A stretch of DNA of 64,000 nt, taken from positions 3,410,001 through 3,474,000 of the forward strand of contig NZ_CP027732.1 in NCBI RefSeq assembly GCF_003852235.1. The letters are read 5' to 3'. A model generated the notes under the pieces. That model saw only the letters and a program-made list of their open reading frames with translations, searched no databases and was not told the origin of the DNA. Position numbers and translations under genes: made by a program. Below are positions 26,956 to 34,671 of the stretch, piece after piece (positions within the stretch are counted from its first letter, which is position 1; each line of letters starts with the position of its first letter). The stretch comes from Pseudomonas sp. R4-35-07. Its GTDB lineage: Bacteria > Pseudomonadota > Gammaproteobacteria > Pseudomonadales > Pseudomonadaceae.

Positions 26956-27441
26956 TCAGCAGGTGCAGCACATCATCGGCATGCCGTTGCAGCTCATCAT
27001 CATCGGCATGGCGCAGTCGTTAATCATTTTGTTCATCAGCATGCAGCAGTTTTCCATCATGCCCATGCTCATGCCCGACATCGGCATCATTTTGCACAGC
27101 ATGCTGTCACCCTGCAGGGTGCACTCCATCACGCATTTCATCATGCCCATGGGCATCGGCATGTTCATGCTCGACAGCATGTTCATCGCGTCCGCCGACA
27201 TGCACATCATGTTCATATTGGCGCACTGCATCATCATCGGCATGCCGCAGTTCATCATCATCGCCATCATCTCGGCGCTGGTCTTGAACTGGGCCATGTC
27301 CATGCCTGCGGCAGGTTTCATGGTGCACATCATGGCGTCACCGGCCATTTCGCACTGCATGGTCGCCATCATCATGGGCATACCCATCATCGGCATCATT
27401 GGCATGGAGGTGTTCATCGGCATCTGCATTGCGTTCATCAT
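26956..27441 (-). CDS. Methionine- and cysteine-rich protein of unknown function
   Basis: 161 residues with, by direct count, 61 Met and 15 Cys (47 percent). GGAG lies eight bases before the ATG at 27441 and a strong terminator follows the stop, so it is a real transcription unit. No signal peptide, so probably cytosolic. It is a tandem duplication: C30, C39, C65, C73 and C80 match C107, C116, C143, C151 and C158 with an offset of 77-78, and CEMAGDAMMCTM parallels CTLQGDSMLCKM. MxxM and CxMPMMMxC motifs are typical soft-metal (Cu(I), Ag(I)) ligands; oxidant scavenging, as in periplasmic MrpX, is an alternative. It resembles neither MrpX (no Lys/Glu richness, no export signal) nor classic Csp copper-storage proteins closely. 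Confidence 0.85.
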   Translation of the reverse strand: MMNAMQMPMNTSMPMMPMMGMPMMMATMQCEMAGDAMMCTMKPAAGMDMAQFKTSAEMMAMMMNCGMPMMMQCANMNMMCMSADAMNMLSSMNMPMPMGMMKCVMECTLQGDSMLCKMMPMSGMSMGMMENCCMLMNKMINDCAMPMMMSCNGMPMMCCTC

Positions 27442-27469
27442 GTTCGAAACTCCGTAATCGACAGGAAAG

Positions 27470-27514
27470 GCCAGGTTCTGGCGCCGATTCTAGAACCGAC
27501 AGGCAACGGCGCAA
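27470..27514 (-). promoter_or_regulatory. Candidate promoter and operator-like dyad of the Met/Cys-rich gene
   Basis: On the minus strand TTGCGC (27514-27509), a 16-bp spacer and TAGAAT (27492-27487) form a plausible sigma-70 promoter. The perfect dyad GCCAG-AAC-CTGGC at 27482-27470 overlaps the expected start of transcription, an operator-like position. It does not match the CueR/MerR operator pattern I know. Low certainty. Confidence 0.35.
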
Positions 27515-27715
27515 GACGTTGGCAGAGCAGCAGGATTGGATGTTCGAAGGGCGACTTGGCCGGTTTTAACACGCGCAAAAACCGGCATCACGTCGATACC
27601 GACGCTGCAACGGCAAAACACGCCATGTAAGTTGCGAAATGGACGCGATGGATATGCGAACCAGGAACTTAAATATTCCAGATGGAAATAAACGATCTAA
27701 CCCACTGCAAATAGA

Positions 27716-28006
27716 TCACTTGCGCGCCCCGCTGCCTGGCAATTCCAGGGTTTGCATCAGATCGTCAGCGTCCGACCCAGCAGGAAATCTGAACCCATAC
27801 ATCTCATCGGTGGCCAGGATGTCGGCAAGCGCATCGCATAGCTGCGCCTCGGTCGGTGAGTCGCGCAGCAGTTTGTGCGCGGATAGCAAAACCTCCGAGG
27901 CCACTCCTTGAGCACTCGCGGCGTCGATGACAGCAAAAAGGATAAATCGCAGGCGGATTTCGCGATCAGTAGGCCAAACCGTTTTTCGCTTACCCAAGGT
28001 AGGCAC
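27716..28006 (-). CDS. Hypothetical protein
   Basis: 96 residues from a GTG start with no clear ribosome binding site. Soluble, mostly helical, with a basic N-terminus (GKRKTVWPTDREIRLRFILF) and an acidic C-terminal half (DALADILATDEMYG). No domain recognised. The composition looks protein-like and no stronger frame competes on the other strand, but the weak start lowers confidence. Confidence 0.45.
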   Translation of the reverse strand: MPTLGKRKTVWPTDREIRLRFILFAVIDAASAQGVASEVLLSAHKLLRDSPTEAQLCDALADILATDEMYGFRFPAGSDADDLMQTLELPGSGARK

Positions 28007-28136
28007 TCGTGTTTAAGAAAAGTCCGAGGCTAGGGCCGACCGGGGGCGTGTTTCAAGCTGTCCAGGGCATCATAGGCATCTTCCTACAGAGGAAAAAGAA
28101 ACATCGCACCCACAGGCCTGTTCGTGCCCCCGCGTG

Positions 28137-28877
28137 TCACTGCACAGGCAGGAAATTCATCAGCAGCAGACTTTGCGCATAGTTGAGGCCGATACGTCGG
28201 TAGCGCTCATCGAGTATCTGGGTCAGCAGATCCAAGCGTGCGACGATCTTGCCGAACTCGACGGCGAAACTGAGGTTGCTGCCCTCCTCCGATATTTCAT
28301 TGGAAAACAGCAGCAACACGCCATTGGCGTCCTGGCGCTGGCCGAGCAGCCAAGTGGCTTTCTCGATATTGCGTGCGGCGTTGCTGACAAACTGGGGGTT
28401 GATCGAGTCGGTCACATAGAACTGCGTACGCCCTCCGTGTGCGGTCACCAGCATGCTGCCGATCGCGTAGATGAACGCCCCCACCCGATCACCTCGAAAC
28501 TCCGGGCTCAGGGAGTAGCTCAAGGCCGCCAGATCACGGCGCTCTCCCAGCGCAGGCAATGGCTGACGGTTTTCGATGGCCTGGCGAATAGCGCGCGCAG
28601 CGCTCACCGCATCCGGATAACCAGACTGGCGCCACTGGTTGGGATTGCGCAGGTAAAGCTTGCTCATCAGCAGATACAGGCTTTGCAGGTTGTCGCGCAT
28701 GCCCAGGGTGGCCATGCGGTCCACGCTGGTTTGAAAAAACTCATCGGGCTTGCCATCGCTGAACTGCCTGGCGATGTCGCGCCCCTGTTGCTGGCTGCAA
28801 CCGACGGCACACAGCGCCAGTATCGCAACCAGCCACCGCGGCCAACGGGTGATAAAAACTGTGAACGTTCGATGCAT
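28137..28877 (-). CDS. Putative lipoprotein of unknown function
   Basis: 246 residues. A basic N-terminus and hydrophobic stretch WLVAILALCAVGC end in a lipobox, so lipidation at the Cys near residue 27 is likely. The rest is helical (SVDRMATLGMRDNLQSLYLL; AARNIEKATWLLGQRQ). I recall similar uncharacterised lipoproteins in Pseudomonas but can give no function. Monocistronic. Confidence 0.72.
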   Translation of the reverse strand: MHRTFTVFITRWPRWLVAILALCAVGCSQQQGRDIARQFSDGKPDEFFQTSVDRMATLGMRDNLQSLYLLMSKLYLRNPNQWRQSGYPDAVSAARAIRQAIENRQPLPALGERRDLAALSYSLSPEFRGDRVGAFIYAIGSMLVTAHGGRTQFYVTDSINPQFVSNAARNIEKATWLLGQRQDANGVLLLFSNEISEEGSNLSFAVEFGKIVARLDLLTQILDERYRRIGLNYAQSLLLMNFLPVQ

Positions 28878-29093
28878 CGGTACCGGGTCTACGCCTGTTG
28901 GCCAACCGCAGGAATCGGATGGCTGGGACAGAGGTAGATCAGGAAAACGGGAAAAAGTGCAGCACCACGGGTTCAGATAAGCATCGGACTACAGGCCCGG
29001 CCTTTAACTATTAAACGTGTAGAAAATTTGAATTAGCGAGTTGCCCCCTCGGTCAAGAATTATGGATACGATAAATCTGACGAGGTAACAGCA

Positions 29094-29228
29094 ATGACTA
29101 TCCAGGCAGAGACACTCGTACAACTGACCGAAGCGCTGAAAGAGCGCGGCCTGAATCTGGTTTCAGATGTCCACTTCACCCGCGCACCCTATCGGCATAA
29201 TCACCGCTGGATTTGCACGGTAGAGTAA
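29094..29228 (+). CDS. Possible 44-residue small protein
   Basis: ATG at 29094 with GAGGTAACA upstream; the frame runs MTIQAETLVQLTEALKERGL then NLVSDVHFTRAPYRHNHRWI and stops at 29226-29228. It has an amphipathic helix followed by a His/Arg-rich tail. It could be a true small protein or the remnant of a longer gene. The good ribosome binding site is the main support. Confidence 0.45.
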   Translation: MTIQAETLVQLTEALKERGLNLVSDVHFTRAPYRHNHRWICTVE

Positions 29229-29390
29229 CGGTCCACACTGCTGACGGCTTGGCGGCGTAGCCGGCCGTTGGCACCTTCCAGCACTGCGCAAGGGACGCCT
29301 ACATAAAACAGGCCCCGATCTGCTGGGACTGTGTAAAACTCATGCTTTGGTGACAGTCACCGCCTCCCTGCAGACCTTGCGAGTAATCAC

Positions 29391-30005
29391 ATGATCGACG
29401 GTTCCGCTGTGTTAACAGTGTTCTTTGTCTACTTGGCGGGTGTCGTTATTCCTGGCCCGAATTTCGTTGCCGTCGTCCATAAGGCGGTGGCCGCTACGCG
29501 CGCTGAAGCCCTGGCTTTGGTCGCGGGAATCGTGGTGGTCAATCTGTTCTGGTCAACCTGTGCGATTGGAGGGCTGGGGATCGTATTCGCTGCTCTCCCC
29601 TGGGCCGCCTTTGTTGTGAAGATGCTCGGGGCCGCCTATCTGATGTGGTTCGGGTTCCGATTGCTACTCAATGCCGGCAGGAATGCTATCGGTCCCTCAA
29701 ATGATACCGTAGCCGGCAGTTGCCGACAGTCCTTCACTCAAGGGGTGATTACCAACCTGGGCAACCCGAAGTCCATGGCCTTCTATGCCGCAGTATTCTC
29801 AGCCGCAGCCCCCGCCCACGTTTCGCCAGGCACGTTCTTGTCGATGCTGGCCGTTGTCGTGGTAGTTTCGATGGTTTGGTATGGAATGGTCGCAATCGCT
29901 CTTTCCCAGCCCAGGATTGCCAGCGCTTATCAAGGACGCAAAAAAGCGATTGATCGGCTGTGTGGAGGGTTGATTTTGTCGTTGGGGATTCGTCAGTTGA
30001 TTTAG
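29391..30005 (+). CDS. LysE/RhtB-family exporter
   Basis: 204 residues, about six membrane helices. VVIPGPNFVAVVHKAVAATR near the N-terminus and GVITNLGNPKSMAFYAAVFS in the middle are the LysE signature blocks. It is unrelated in context to the first LysE gene at 380-1012. Convergent with a LysR gene. Cargo unknown; amino acids such as threonine or homoserine are typical. Confidence 0.87.
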   Translation: MIDGSAVLTVFFVYLAGVVIPGPNFVAVVHKAVAATRAEALALVAGIVVVNLFWSTCAIGGLGIVFAALPWAAFVVKMLGAAYLMWFGFRLLLNAGRNAIGPSNDTVAGSCRQSFTQGVITNLGNPKSMAFYAAVFSAAAPAHVSPGTFLSMLAVVVVVSMVWYGMVAIALSQPRIASAYQGRKKAIDRLCGGLILSLGIRQLI

Positions 30006-30045
30006 CAGTCCTGTAACCGAGAACTGAGCTGGCTATTCACTCCAA

Positions 30046-30966
30046 TCAAACCTCAGGATTAGAGGCTGCCTGCAACGTCGAGGCGATAAGGTCACGCAGC
30101 CATCTATGGGCCGGGTCTCGGTGCAGTCGTTCGGGCCATAACATCAGCATTTCAAAACCGGGAATGGCCAGTGGAGGCGCTTGGACGTGAAGTGCCGGCT
30201 CATCTCGCACCAGCCTTTCTGGCACCACCGCCACAAGGTCGCTGTGCGCCAATGCTGAGACAAGCGAGTTGAAATTGGACACTGACAATACGACGCGTCG
30301 TTCAAGCCCTTTCACTGCCAGTGCCTGATCAGTAGTCCCCACGAACCCAGCGCCATCAGGTGACATAACAGCATGTTCAAGGGCGCAGAACGCTTTGAGC
30401 GATAGCTTGGCTGCCAACGCCGGATGGCCGCGCCGCCCTGCCAGCACGTAGCGTTCGTGCACCAAAGACCGATGGCGCAGTTTGGCTGGAGCGTCATCGC
30501 GGGTGTGCAGCGCCAGGTCGAGCTGGCCGTTCTCCAGTTCATTGGCAAGGCTGACGGGATGCTTGTTCAACAGTGCCAGGCGGGTATTCGGGGCCAGGCG
30601 CCTGAGCAGCGCCAGCGAGGGCCAGACCAAAGCGGTGGCTGCATAATCACTGGCTGCCACCTTCCACGTCTGATGGGACATCGCGGGCTCAAAAGCGCCG
30701 CCAGGACTGAGTGCGCCTTCCAGCGCTACCAGCGCTTCACGCAGCGGCCCACGCAGTTCACGGGCCCGCTCGGTAGGCGACATGCCTCGCGGGCCGGGCA
30801 GCAACAGGGGATCGTCGAGCAGTTCTCGCAGTCGGCCCAGTTGCAGGCTGACGGTAGGTTGGGCGAGGTTGAGCAATCGAGCGGCCCGCGTAACGTTCTG
30901 CTCGGACAACAGCGCATCCAGGGTGACCAGCAGATTGAGATCGAGACGGCGCAAGGTATTGTGCAT
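30046..30966 (-). CDS. LysR-family transcriptional regulator
   Basis: 306 residues: an N-terminal winged helix (RRLDLNLLVTLDALLSEQNV ... AARLLNLAQPTVSLQLGRLR) and a periplasmic-binding-protein-like effector domain. The N-terminus LRRLDLNLLVTLDALL resembles NodD/LinR/ToxR-type LysR proteins. It is divergent from a flavodoxin-fold quinone reductase, an arrangement often seen for quinone- or electrophile-responsive LysR regulators. Confidence 0.9.
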   Translation of the reverse strand: MHNTLRRLDLNLLVTLDALLSEQNVTRAARLLNLAQPTVSLQLGRLRELLDDPLLLPGPRGMSPTERARELRGPLREALVALEGALSPGGAFEPAMSHQTWKVAASDYAATALVWPSLALLRRLAPNTRLALLNKHPVSLANELENGQLDLALHTRDDAPAKLRHRSLVHERYVLAGRRGHPALAAKLSLKAFCALEHAVMSPDGAGFVGTTDQALAVKGLERRVVLSVSNFNSLVSALAHSDLVAVVPERLVRDEPALHVQAPPLAIPGFEMLMLWPERLHRDPAHRWLRDLIASTLQAASNPEV

Positions 30967-30985
30967 GTAAATACCATATGTTTCG

Positions 30986-30997
30986 GAAATTCATTTC
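30986..30997. promoter_or_regulatory. Dyad GAAAT-TC-ATTTC, candidate LysR binding site
   Basis: A 5-bp perfect inverted repeat in the 83-bp region between the LysR gene and the quinone reductase gene. LysR proteins bind dyads in such shared promoters. Short, so weak support. Confidence 0.3.
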
Positions 30998-31049
30998 TAT
31001 CATACCTGGTTCGTCGTTACGGTGAGGGCATAACCACTCGGAGCCCCTC

Positions 31050-31847
31050 ATGAAGCTACTGCTGATTTACGCCCACCCTGAACCTCGTTCGCTCAACGGC
31101 TCGCTGAGGGATTTCGCGATTGCTCACCTGGAAACCGCAGGCCACCAGGTCAAGGTTTCAGATTTGTACGCTATGCATTGGAAAGCGCCCATCGATACGA
31201 ACGACGCGCCAGGCTATGACGACAGCAAACCGTTCAACCCGGCAATCGAATCCCAGCGAGTATTCGCCGCCGGCACCCAACCGGCAGACATCGAGGCGGA
31301 ACAGGCCAAGCTTCTGTGGGCCGATGCCGTGATCATCCAATTCCCACTGTGGTGGTTCTCGATGCCTGCGATCCTCAAGGGCTGGGTCGAACGCGTCTAT
31401 GCCTACGGATTTGCCTACGGTGTCGGCGAACACAGCGAACGCCACTGGGGTGACCGCTATGGCGAAGGCCGCCTGGCAGGAAAGCGGGCGATGCTGGTGG
31501 TCACCATGGGCGGCTGGGAGTCGCACTACAGTGCCCGAGGGGTCAACGGTGCGCTGGATGACCTGCTGTTTCCTATCCAGCACGGGGTGCTGTTCTATCC
31601 CGGGTTCACTGTGATGCCGCCCTTCCCAATCTATAAAACCAGCAAAATGGACGCCGCTCGTTTCGACGAGCTAGCCAAGGCCTATGCTGCGCGGCTGGAT
31701 AGCCTGTTCGATGATGAACCTTTGCCGTTTCGTCGTCAGAATGCCGGGGACTATGACATCCCGGCATTGACGCTCAAGCCGCATATCGCGCCGGGCCGTC
31801 AGGATCTGGGCATCCATATAGGCGATGCCATACAGTCTCAGGGCTAA
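31050..31847 (+). CDS. NAD(P)H:quinone oxidoreductase, flavodoxin-fold (NQO1/MdaB-like)
   Basis: 265 residues. KLLLIYAHPEPRSLNGSLRD is the flavin-phosphate loop of the flavodoxin_2 family; QFPLWWFSMPAILKGWVERV contacts the isoalloxazine; TMGGWESHYSARG completes the site. It carries out two-electron reduction of quinones or similar electrophiles with NAD(P)H in the cytosol. Longer than MdaB (about 193) because of a C-terminal extension. Controlled, probably, by the divergent LysR protein. Its stop overlaps the stop of the convergent transporter gene by 4 bp. Confidence 0.87.
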   Translation: MKLLLIYAHPEPRSLNGSLRDFAIAHLETAGHQVKVSDLYAMHWKAPIDTNDAPGYDDSKPFNPAIESQRVFAAGTQPADIEAEQAKLLWADAVIIQFPLWWFSMPAILKGWVERVYAYGFAYGVGEHSERHWGDRYGEGRLAGKRAMLVVTMGGWESHYSARGVNGALDDLLFPIQHGVLFYPGFTVMPPFPIYKTSKMDAARFDELAKAYAARLDSLFDDEPLPFRRQNAGDYDIPALTLKPHIAPGRQDLGIHIGDAIQSQG

Positions 31848-32791
31848 GCATTCGCCGGCGTGCGCTGGGGCGCGCGATGACTGTTCAGGCACCAGACGAC
31901 ACCGGTGACCAGCAGCAGGATCGCGGCGAACTCGTATGAATCGGGGAATCGATGTTCCCATAGAAAACCAAAAACCAGCGCCGCCAGCGTCTCGATCACC
32001 AGCACTTGCCCGCTGAGCGCCAATGGCAGAAGCCTGCTGGCCTGATTCCAGCACGCGCCACCGATAACCGAGGATAAAAACGCCACGCCGCCAGCCACCA
32101 GGAAAAAGTGCAGCCATTCGGCGCTGCCATGGCTGGCGGCGTGCAAACCCAGGACCGGCGCCGCCAACAGCAGCGACTGCGCGCCGGTTATCACACCCAT
32201 CAGCAGTGCCCAGTCATGGGAGGACACGCTGGCGACCTGAACCAGCCGCCGAGCGTTGCTCACCGCGAACCAACTCCAGGTGGCTAATGCGCCCAGCGCG
32301 CATGAAATCCCTGCGAGGCTGGTCAATGTGTCGGGCCTGTCGCCATTGACCAACGCATGCCAGCTGATCAGTACCACGCCGCCTACGGCACAGCACAACG
32401 AGGGAACGAGCTTGCGCAATGGCACGGCGTTGACGTCATGACGCCCCGCCAACGTGACGAACACCGGGATGAGCCCGACGATAAGCGAGGTTGTGGCAAT
32501 GCCCACCAGCTGCACACCGGTGCCCACCAGCGCATAGTAGATAAGGTTGCCTACCAGGCTGAGCCAGAAGAGTGATTTCCAATCGGCAATCGTCAGGTTG
32601 GCGCAGACCCGCCGCCAGCGCGGCATCAGCAAAGCGAACGAGATCGCGCCATAACAGAGAAACCGCAGGACGGCGAACTGCAGCCCGCTCAGCCCCGGAG
32701 TCAGCTGGGGCCCGAGGAAGATCACGCCCCAACATAGCCCCGCGCATACTCCGTAGACGATGCCCTTGAGCAGTGATCGATCAGCAAACAT
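31844..32791 (-). CDS. EamA-family (DMT) transporter
   Basis: 315 residues with ten predicted membrane helices in two EamA repeats (YGVCAGLCWGVIFLGPQ; LAGISCALGALATWSWFAVS). DMT-superfamily carriers export amino acids, metabolites or drugs. No specific subfamily signature is visible. Adjacent to an AraC regulator on the same strand. Confidence 0.87.
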   Translation of the reverse strand: MFADRSLLKGIVYGVCAGLCWGVIFLGPQLTPGLSGLQFAVLRFLCYGAISFALLMPRWRRVCANLTIADWKSLFWLSLVGNLIYYALVGTGVQLVGIATTSLIVGLIPVFVTLAGRHDVNAVPLRKLVPSLCCAVGGVVLISWHALVNGDRPDTLTSLAGISCALGALATWSWFAVSNARRLVQVASVSSHDWALLMGVITGAQSLLLAAPVLGLHAASHGSAEWLHFFLVAGGVAFLSSVIGGACWNQASRLLPLALSGQVLVIETLAALVFGFLWEHRFPDSYEFAAILLLVTGVVWCLNSHRAPQRTPANA

Positions 32792-32870
32792 TTCATCCGC
32801 GCTCCAAAGACTGGTGGTGGAAGTCTGCGGCAGCGGGCTCAGGGAATATTGGCGCTAATTGCGGGATTTT

Positions 32871-33599
32871 TTACCCAGGCTGTTTTTGCGCTTTACGATA
32901 AACCGCCGGGCTCGTAGCGCTTACCCGTTGCATGGCTCGGGTCAGCGAGGCCTGGTCGGAAAAACCGGCGCGCAGGGCAATCTCGGAGATGGGTAATGAC
33001 GTAGCGCGCAGCCATCGTTGAGCTTGCTGGATGCGCACGTCGGTCAACCAGGCTTGCGGACTCATCTCGAACGCCTGCCGGAAGCGCTGGTGCAGTTGAC
33101 TCATGCTCATGCTGGCGACTTCAGCCATGGCTTGGTTAGTCCAGTTCGCCCCCGGATTTGACCGCAGACGGGCAATCAACTGCTCGAACGGGTCGCAAAA
33201 ACGCGGGGCATCCGGGCTAAGGGATGACAAAAGCAACGGCCCCAGCTGTGAGGCCGTGAGGGACAGTTGGGCATTGCCTACCAACTCGGCGAACTCGATC
33301 AGCCGGCGTGTCGCCGGGGGAATAGGGACATATATCTGCTGGGCAAGACGCTCGATCTGCAGCGTTTCCAAGGTGGTCGGCGCGCAGTCCAATACCAGAA
33401 AGCAACTATCGGCGTTCGTGTGCTGCGAATGCACCGCGCCAGGCGTCACCAGGGCTGCCACTGACGGATCGATGCACCCTCCGCGACCGCCTACGTCGAT
33501 TTCCATGCGGCCATGGATCGGCAATACCAATTGAGTGTGGTCATGGTGATGGTTGTGGTTTTCGCGCTCGTAACTGCGCACTTCAAGGCTTAGAAACAT
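32871..33599 (-). CDS. AraC-family regulator with cupin domain
   Basis: 242 residues. Residues 15-65 are cupin-like with a His cluster (ENHNHHHDHTQLVLPIHG). The last 95 carry two helix-turn-helix units (TNQAMAEVASMSMSQLHQRF; ISEIALRAGFSDQASLTRAM) and end with TSPAVYRK. It is short for the family, lacking some N-terminal strands, but complete in its DNA-binding part. Likely target: the following EamA transporter 79 bp away. Confidence 0.87.
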   Translation of the reverse strand: MFLSLEVRSYERENHNHHHDHTQLVLPIHGRMEIDVGGRGGCIDPSVAALVTPGAVHSQHTNADSCFLVLDCAPTTLETLQIERLAQQIYVPIPPATRRLIEFAELVGNAQLSLTASQLGPLLLSSLSPDAPRFCDPFEQLIARLRSNPGANWTNQAMAEVASMSMSQLHQRFRQAFEMSPQAWLTDVRIQQAQRWLRATSLPISEIALRAGFSDQASLTRAMQRVSATSPAVYRKAQKQPG

Positions 33600-33722
33600 T
33601 CATGCACCCTTTGCCCCGTCTGGTTGATGCCCCACAACGCCGGCTCGCAAGACCAGATCATGGTCGCGACTCGCACAGCACCCTCGCAGGGCCTGGGTCT
33701 TTAACGAGTTCAGGCGGCAAGG

Positions 33723-34241
33723 TTACTTTCGTAGGTAGGCAAACATGTGCCGTACGTAATCGGCTTTCCCGAGAGGTACGCCGTTATGACGCAAAATGTT
33801 GTAAGCCGTGATCAGATGAAAGTAAAACTGAGGTGTAGCCCAGTTCACTGCGTATTCGCTGCCGGACATATCGAAGGCCATGCCATTGGGTAACTCAATA
33901 GAAATCTGGCGCTCAGCGCCTTCCTCGATTTGAGCCTGATCGACTGAGTCGAGAAACGCCAACGTGCTCTCGATGAGCGCTTGCGCTGCCGCCAGATTTC
34001 CCGGAGGAGTTAGCGAGCGCACCGGCTGTTGCGTCAGTCGCAGCACCGCCTCCTGGGCTTGAGTGCATGCATACTGAATTTGCCGGGCGAGATCGTGCAT
34101 ATCCGGCGCCAGTCGAGATTCAAGCAGAATTTGCGGGTCGTAACCGTGCTCTTGGGCAGATGCCTGACCCTTTGACAAAAGAAACGATAACGCTCGCAGC
34201 ATTTGCGCGAAACACGGAATGGTAACGGTGTAGACCGACAT
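33723..34241 (-). CDS. DUF1993-family protein
   Basis: 172 residues from the ATG at 34241, which has GGGAGAAG just upstream. Landmarks: SVYTVTIPCFAQMLRALSFL, RLAPDMHDLARQIQYACTQA, and FYFHLITAYNILRHNGVPLG KADY (spaces mine), all typical of DUF1993. The fold resembles DinB/YfiT helical bundles. Function unknown. Monocistronic. Confidence 0.82.
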   Translation of the reverse strand: MSVYTVTIPCFAQMLRALSFLLSKGQASAQEHGYDPQILLESRLAPDMHDLARQIQYACTQAQEAVLRLTQQPVRSLTPPGNLAAAQALIESTLAFLDSVDQAQIEEGAERQISIELPNGMAFDMSGSEYAVNWATPQFYFHLITAYNILRHNGVPLGKADYVRHMFAYLRK

Positions 34242-34390
34242 ATCTTCTCCCTGAGTAGTCATTCATGGCGAGCAGAAAGGATCAGCCTTTCTCCCGGATA
34301 GCGGTTTGAATCCTAGCAGACTGTTGACCTTCCGCTGCCAACACTCCCGCAGCCGCTTATAGCCCGCCAGCTATACCGAAACTCAGAAAC

Positions 34391-34416
34391 GCAAAAGCCC
34401 CGCTTTCGCGAGGCTT
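34391..34416 (-). terminator. Terminator of tRNA-Ser
   Basis: On the minus strand AAAGCCTCGC-GAAA-GCGGGGCTTTTG forms a GC-rich stem followed by a T-run, about 13 bp after the tRNA 3' end. Confidence 0.8.
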
Positions 34417-34428
34417 TCGTGTGAATCT

Positions 34429-34519
34429 TGGCGGGAAACCAGGGATTCGAACCCTGGGAACGCTATTAACGTTCGCCGGTTTTCAAGACCGGTGCATTCA
34501 ACCACTCTGCCAATTTCCC
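34429..34519 (-). tRNA. tRNA-Ser (anticodon TGA)
   Basis: 91 nt including encoded CCA. The acceptor stem GGGAAAT pairs with GTTTCCC; anticodon stem-loop is ACCGG-TCTTGAAAA-CCGG with anticodon TGA reading UCA. The long variable arm GAACG-TTAATAG-CGTTC and T-arm CAGGG-TTCGAAT-CCCTG are typical of serine tRNA. No integrated element follows it. Confidence 0.97.
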
Positions 34520-34671
34520 TTGTGCGTTACAGGATCATAGTAGCTCATCCTGCGTCAGCGGGCGCAATAATACCCGAATGAAACACACTGTCAAACTCTC
34601 TGCATAGCTTGTTACAGAGCGTCTGTTATGATCTTTGCGACTGAACGTTTCAAAACTGAAGGAGAGTCGCC

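Noticed and set aside
26956..27441. Assignment as a Csp copper-storage protein or MrpX
   Set aside because: Cys spacing does not follow the Csp helix pattern I know, and MrpX-like proteins are exported and rich in Lys/Glu. Kept as unknown.
26908..27630. Long His-rich and Ile/Met-rich open frames on the plus strand across the Met/Cys-rich gene
   Set aside because: They are mirror readings of repeated ATG codons (CAT and ATC/ATT in the other frames), have no ribosome binding site and run through the terminator. The minus-strand frame has the start signals.
34429..34519. tRNA-Ser as the attachment site of a genomic island
   Set aside because: No partial copy of the tRNA 3' end and no integrase gene were found nearby; yccA and the core block follow directly.
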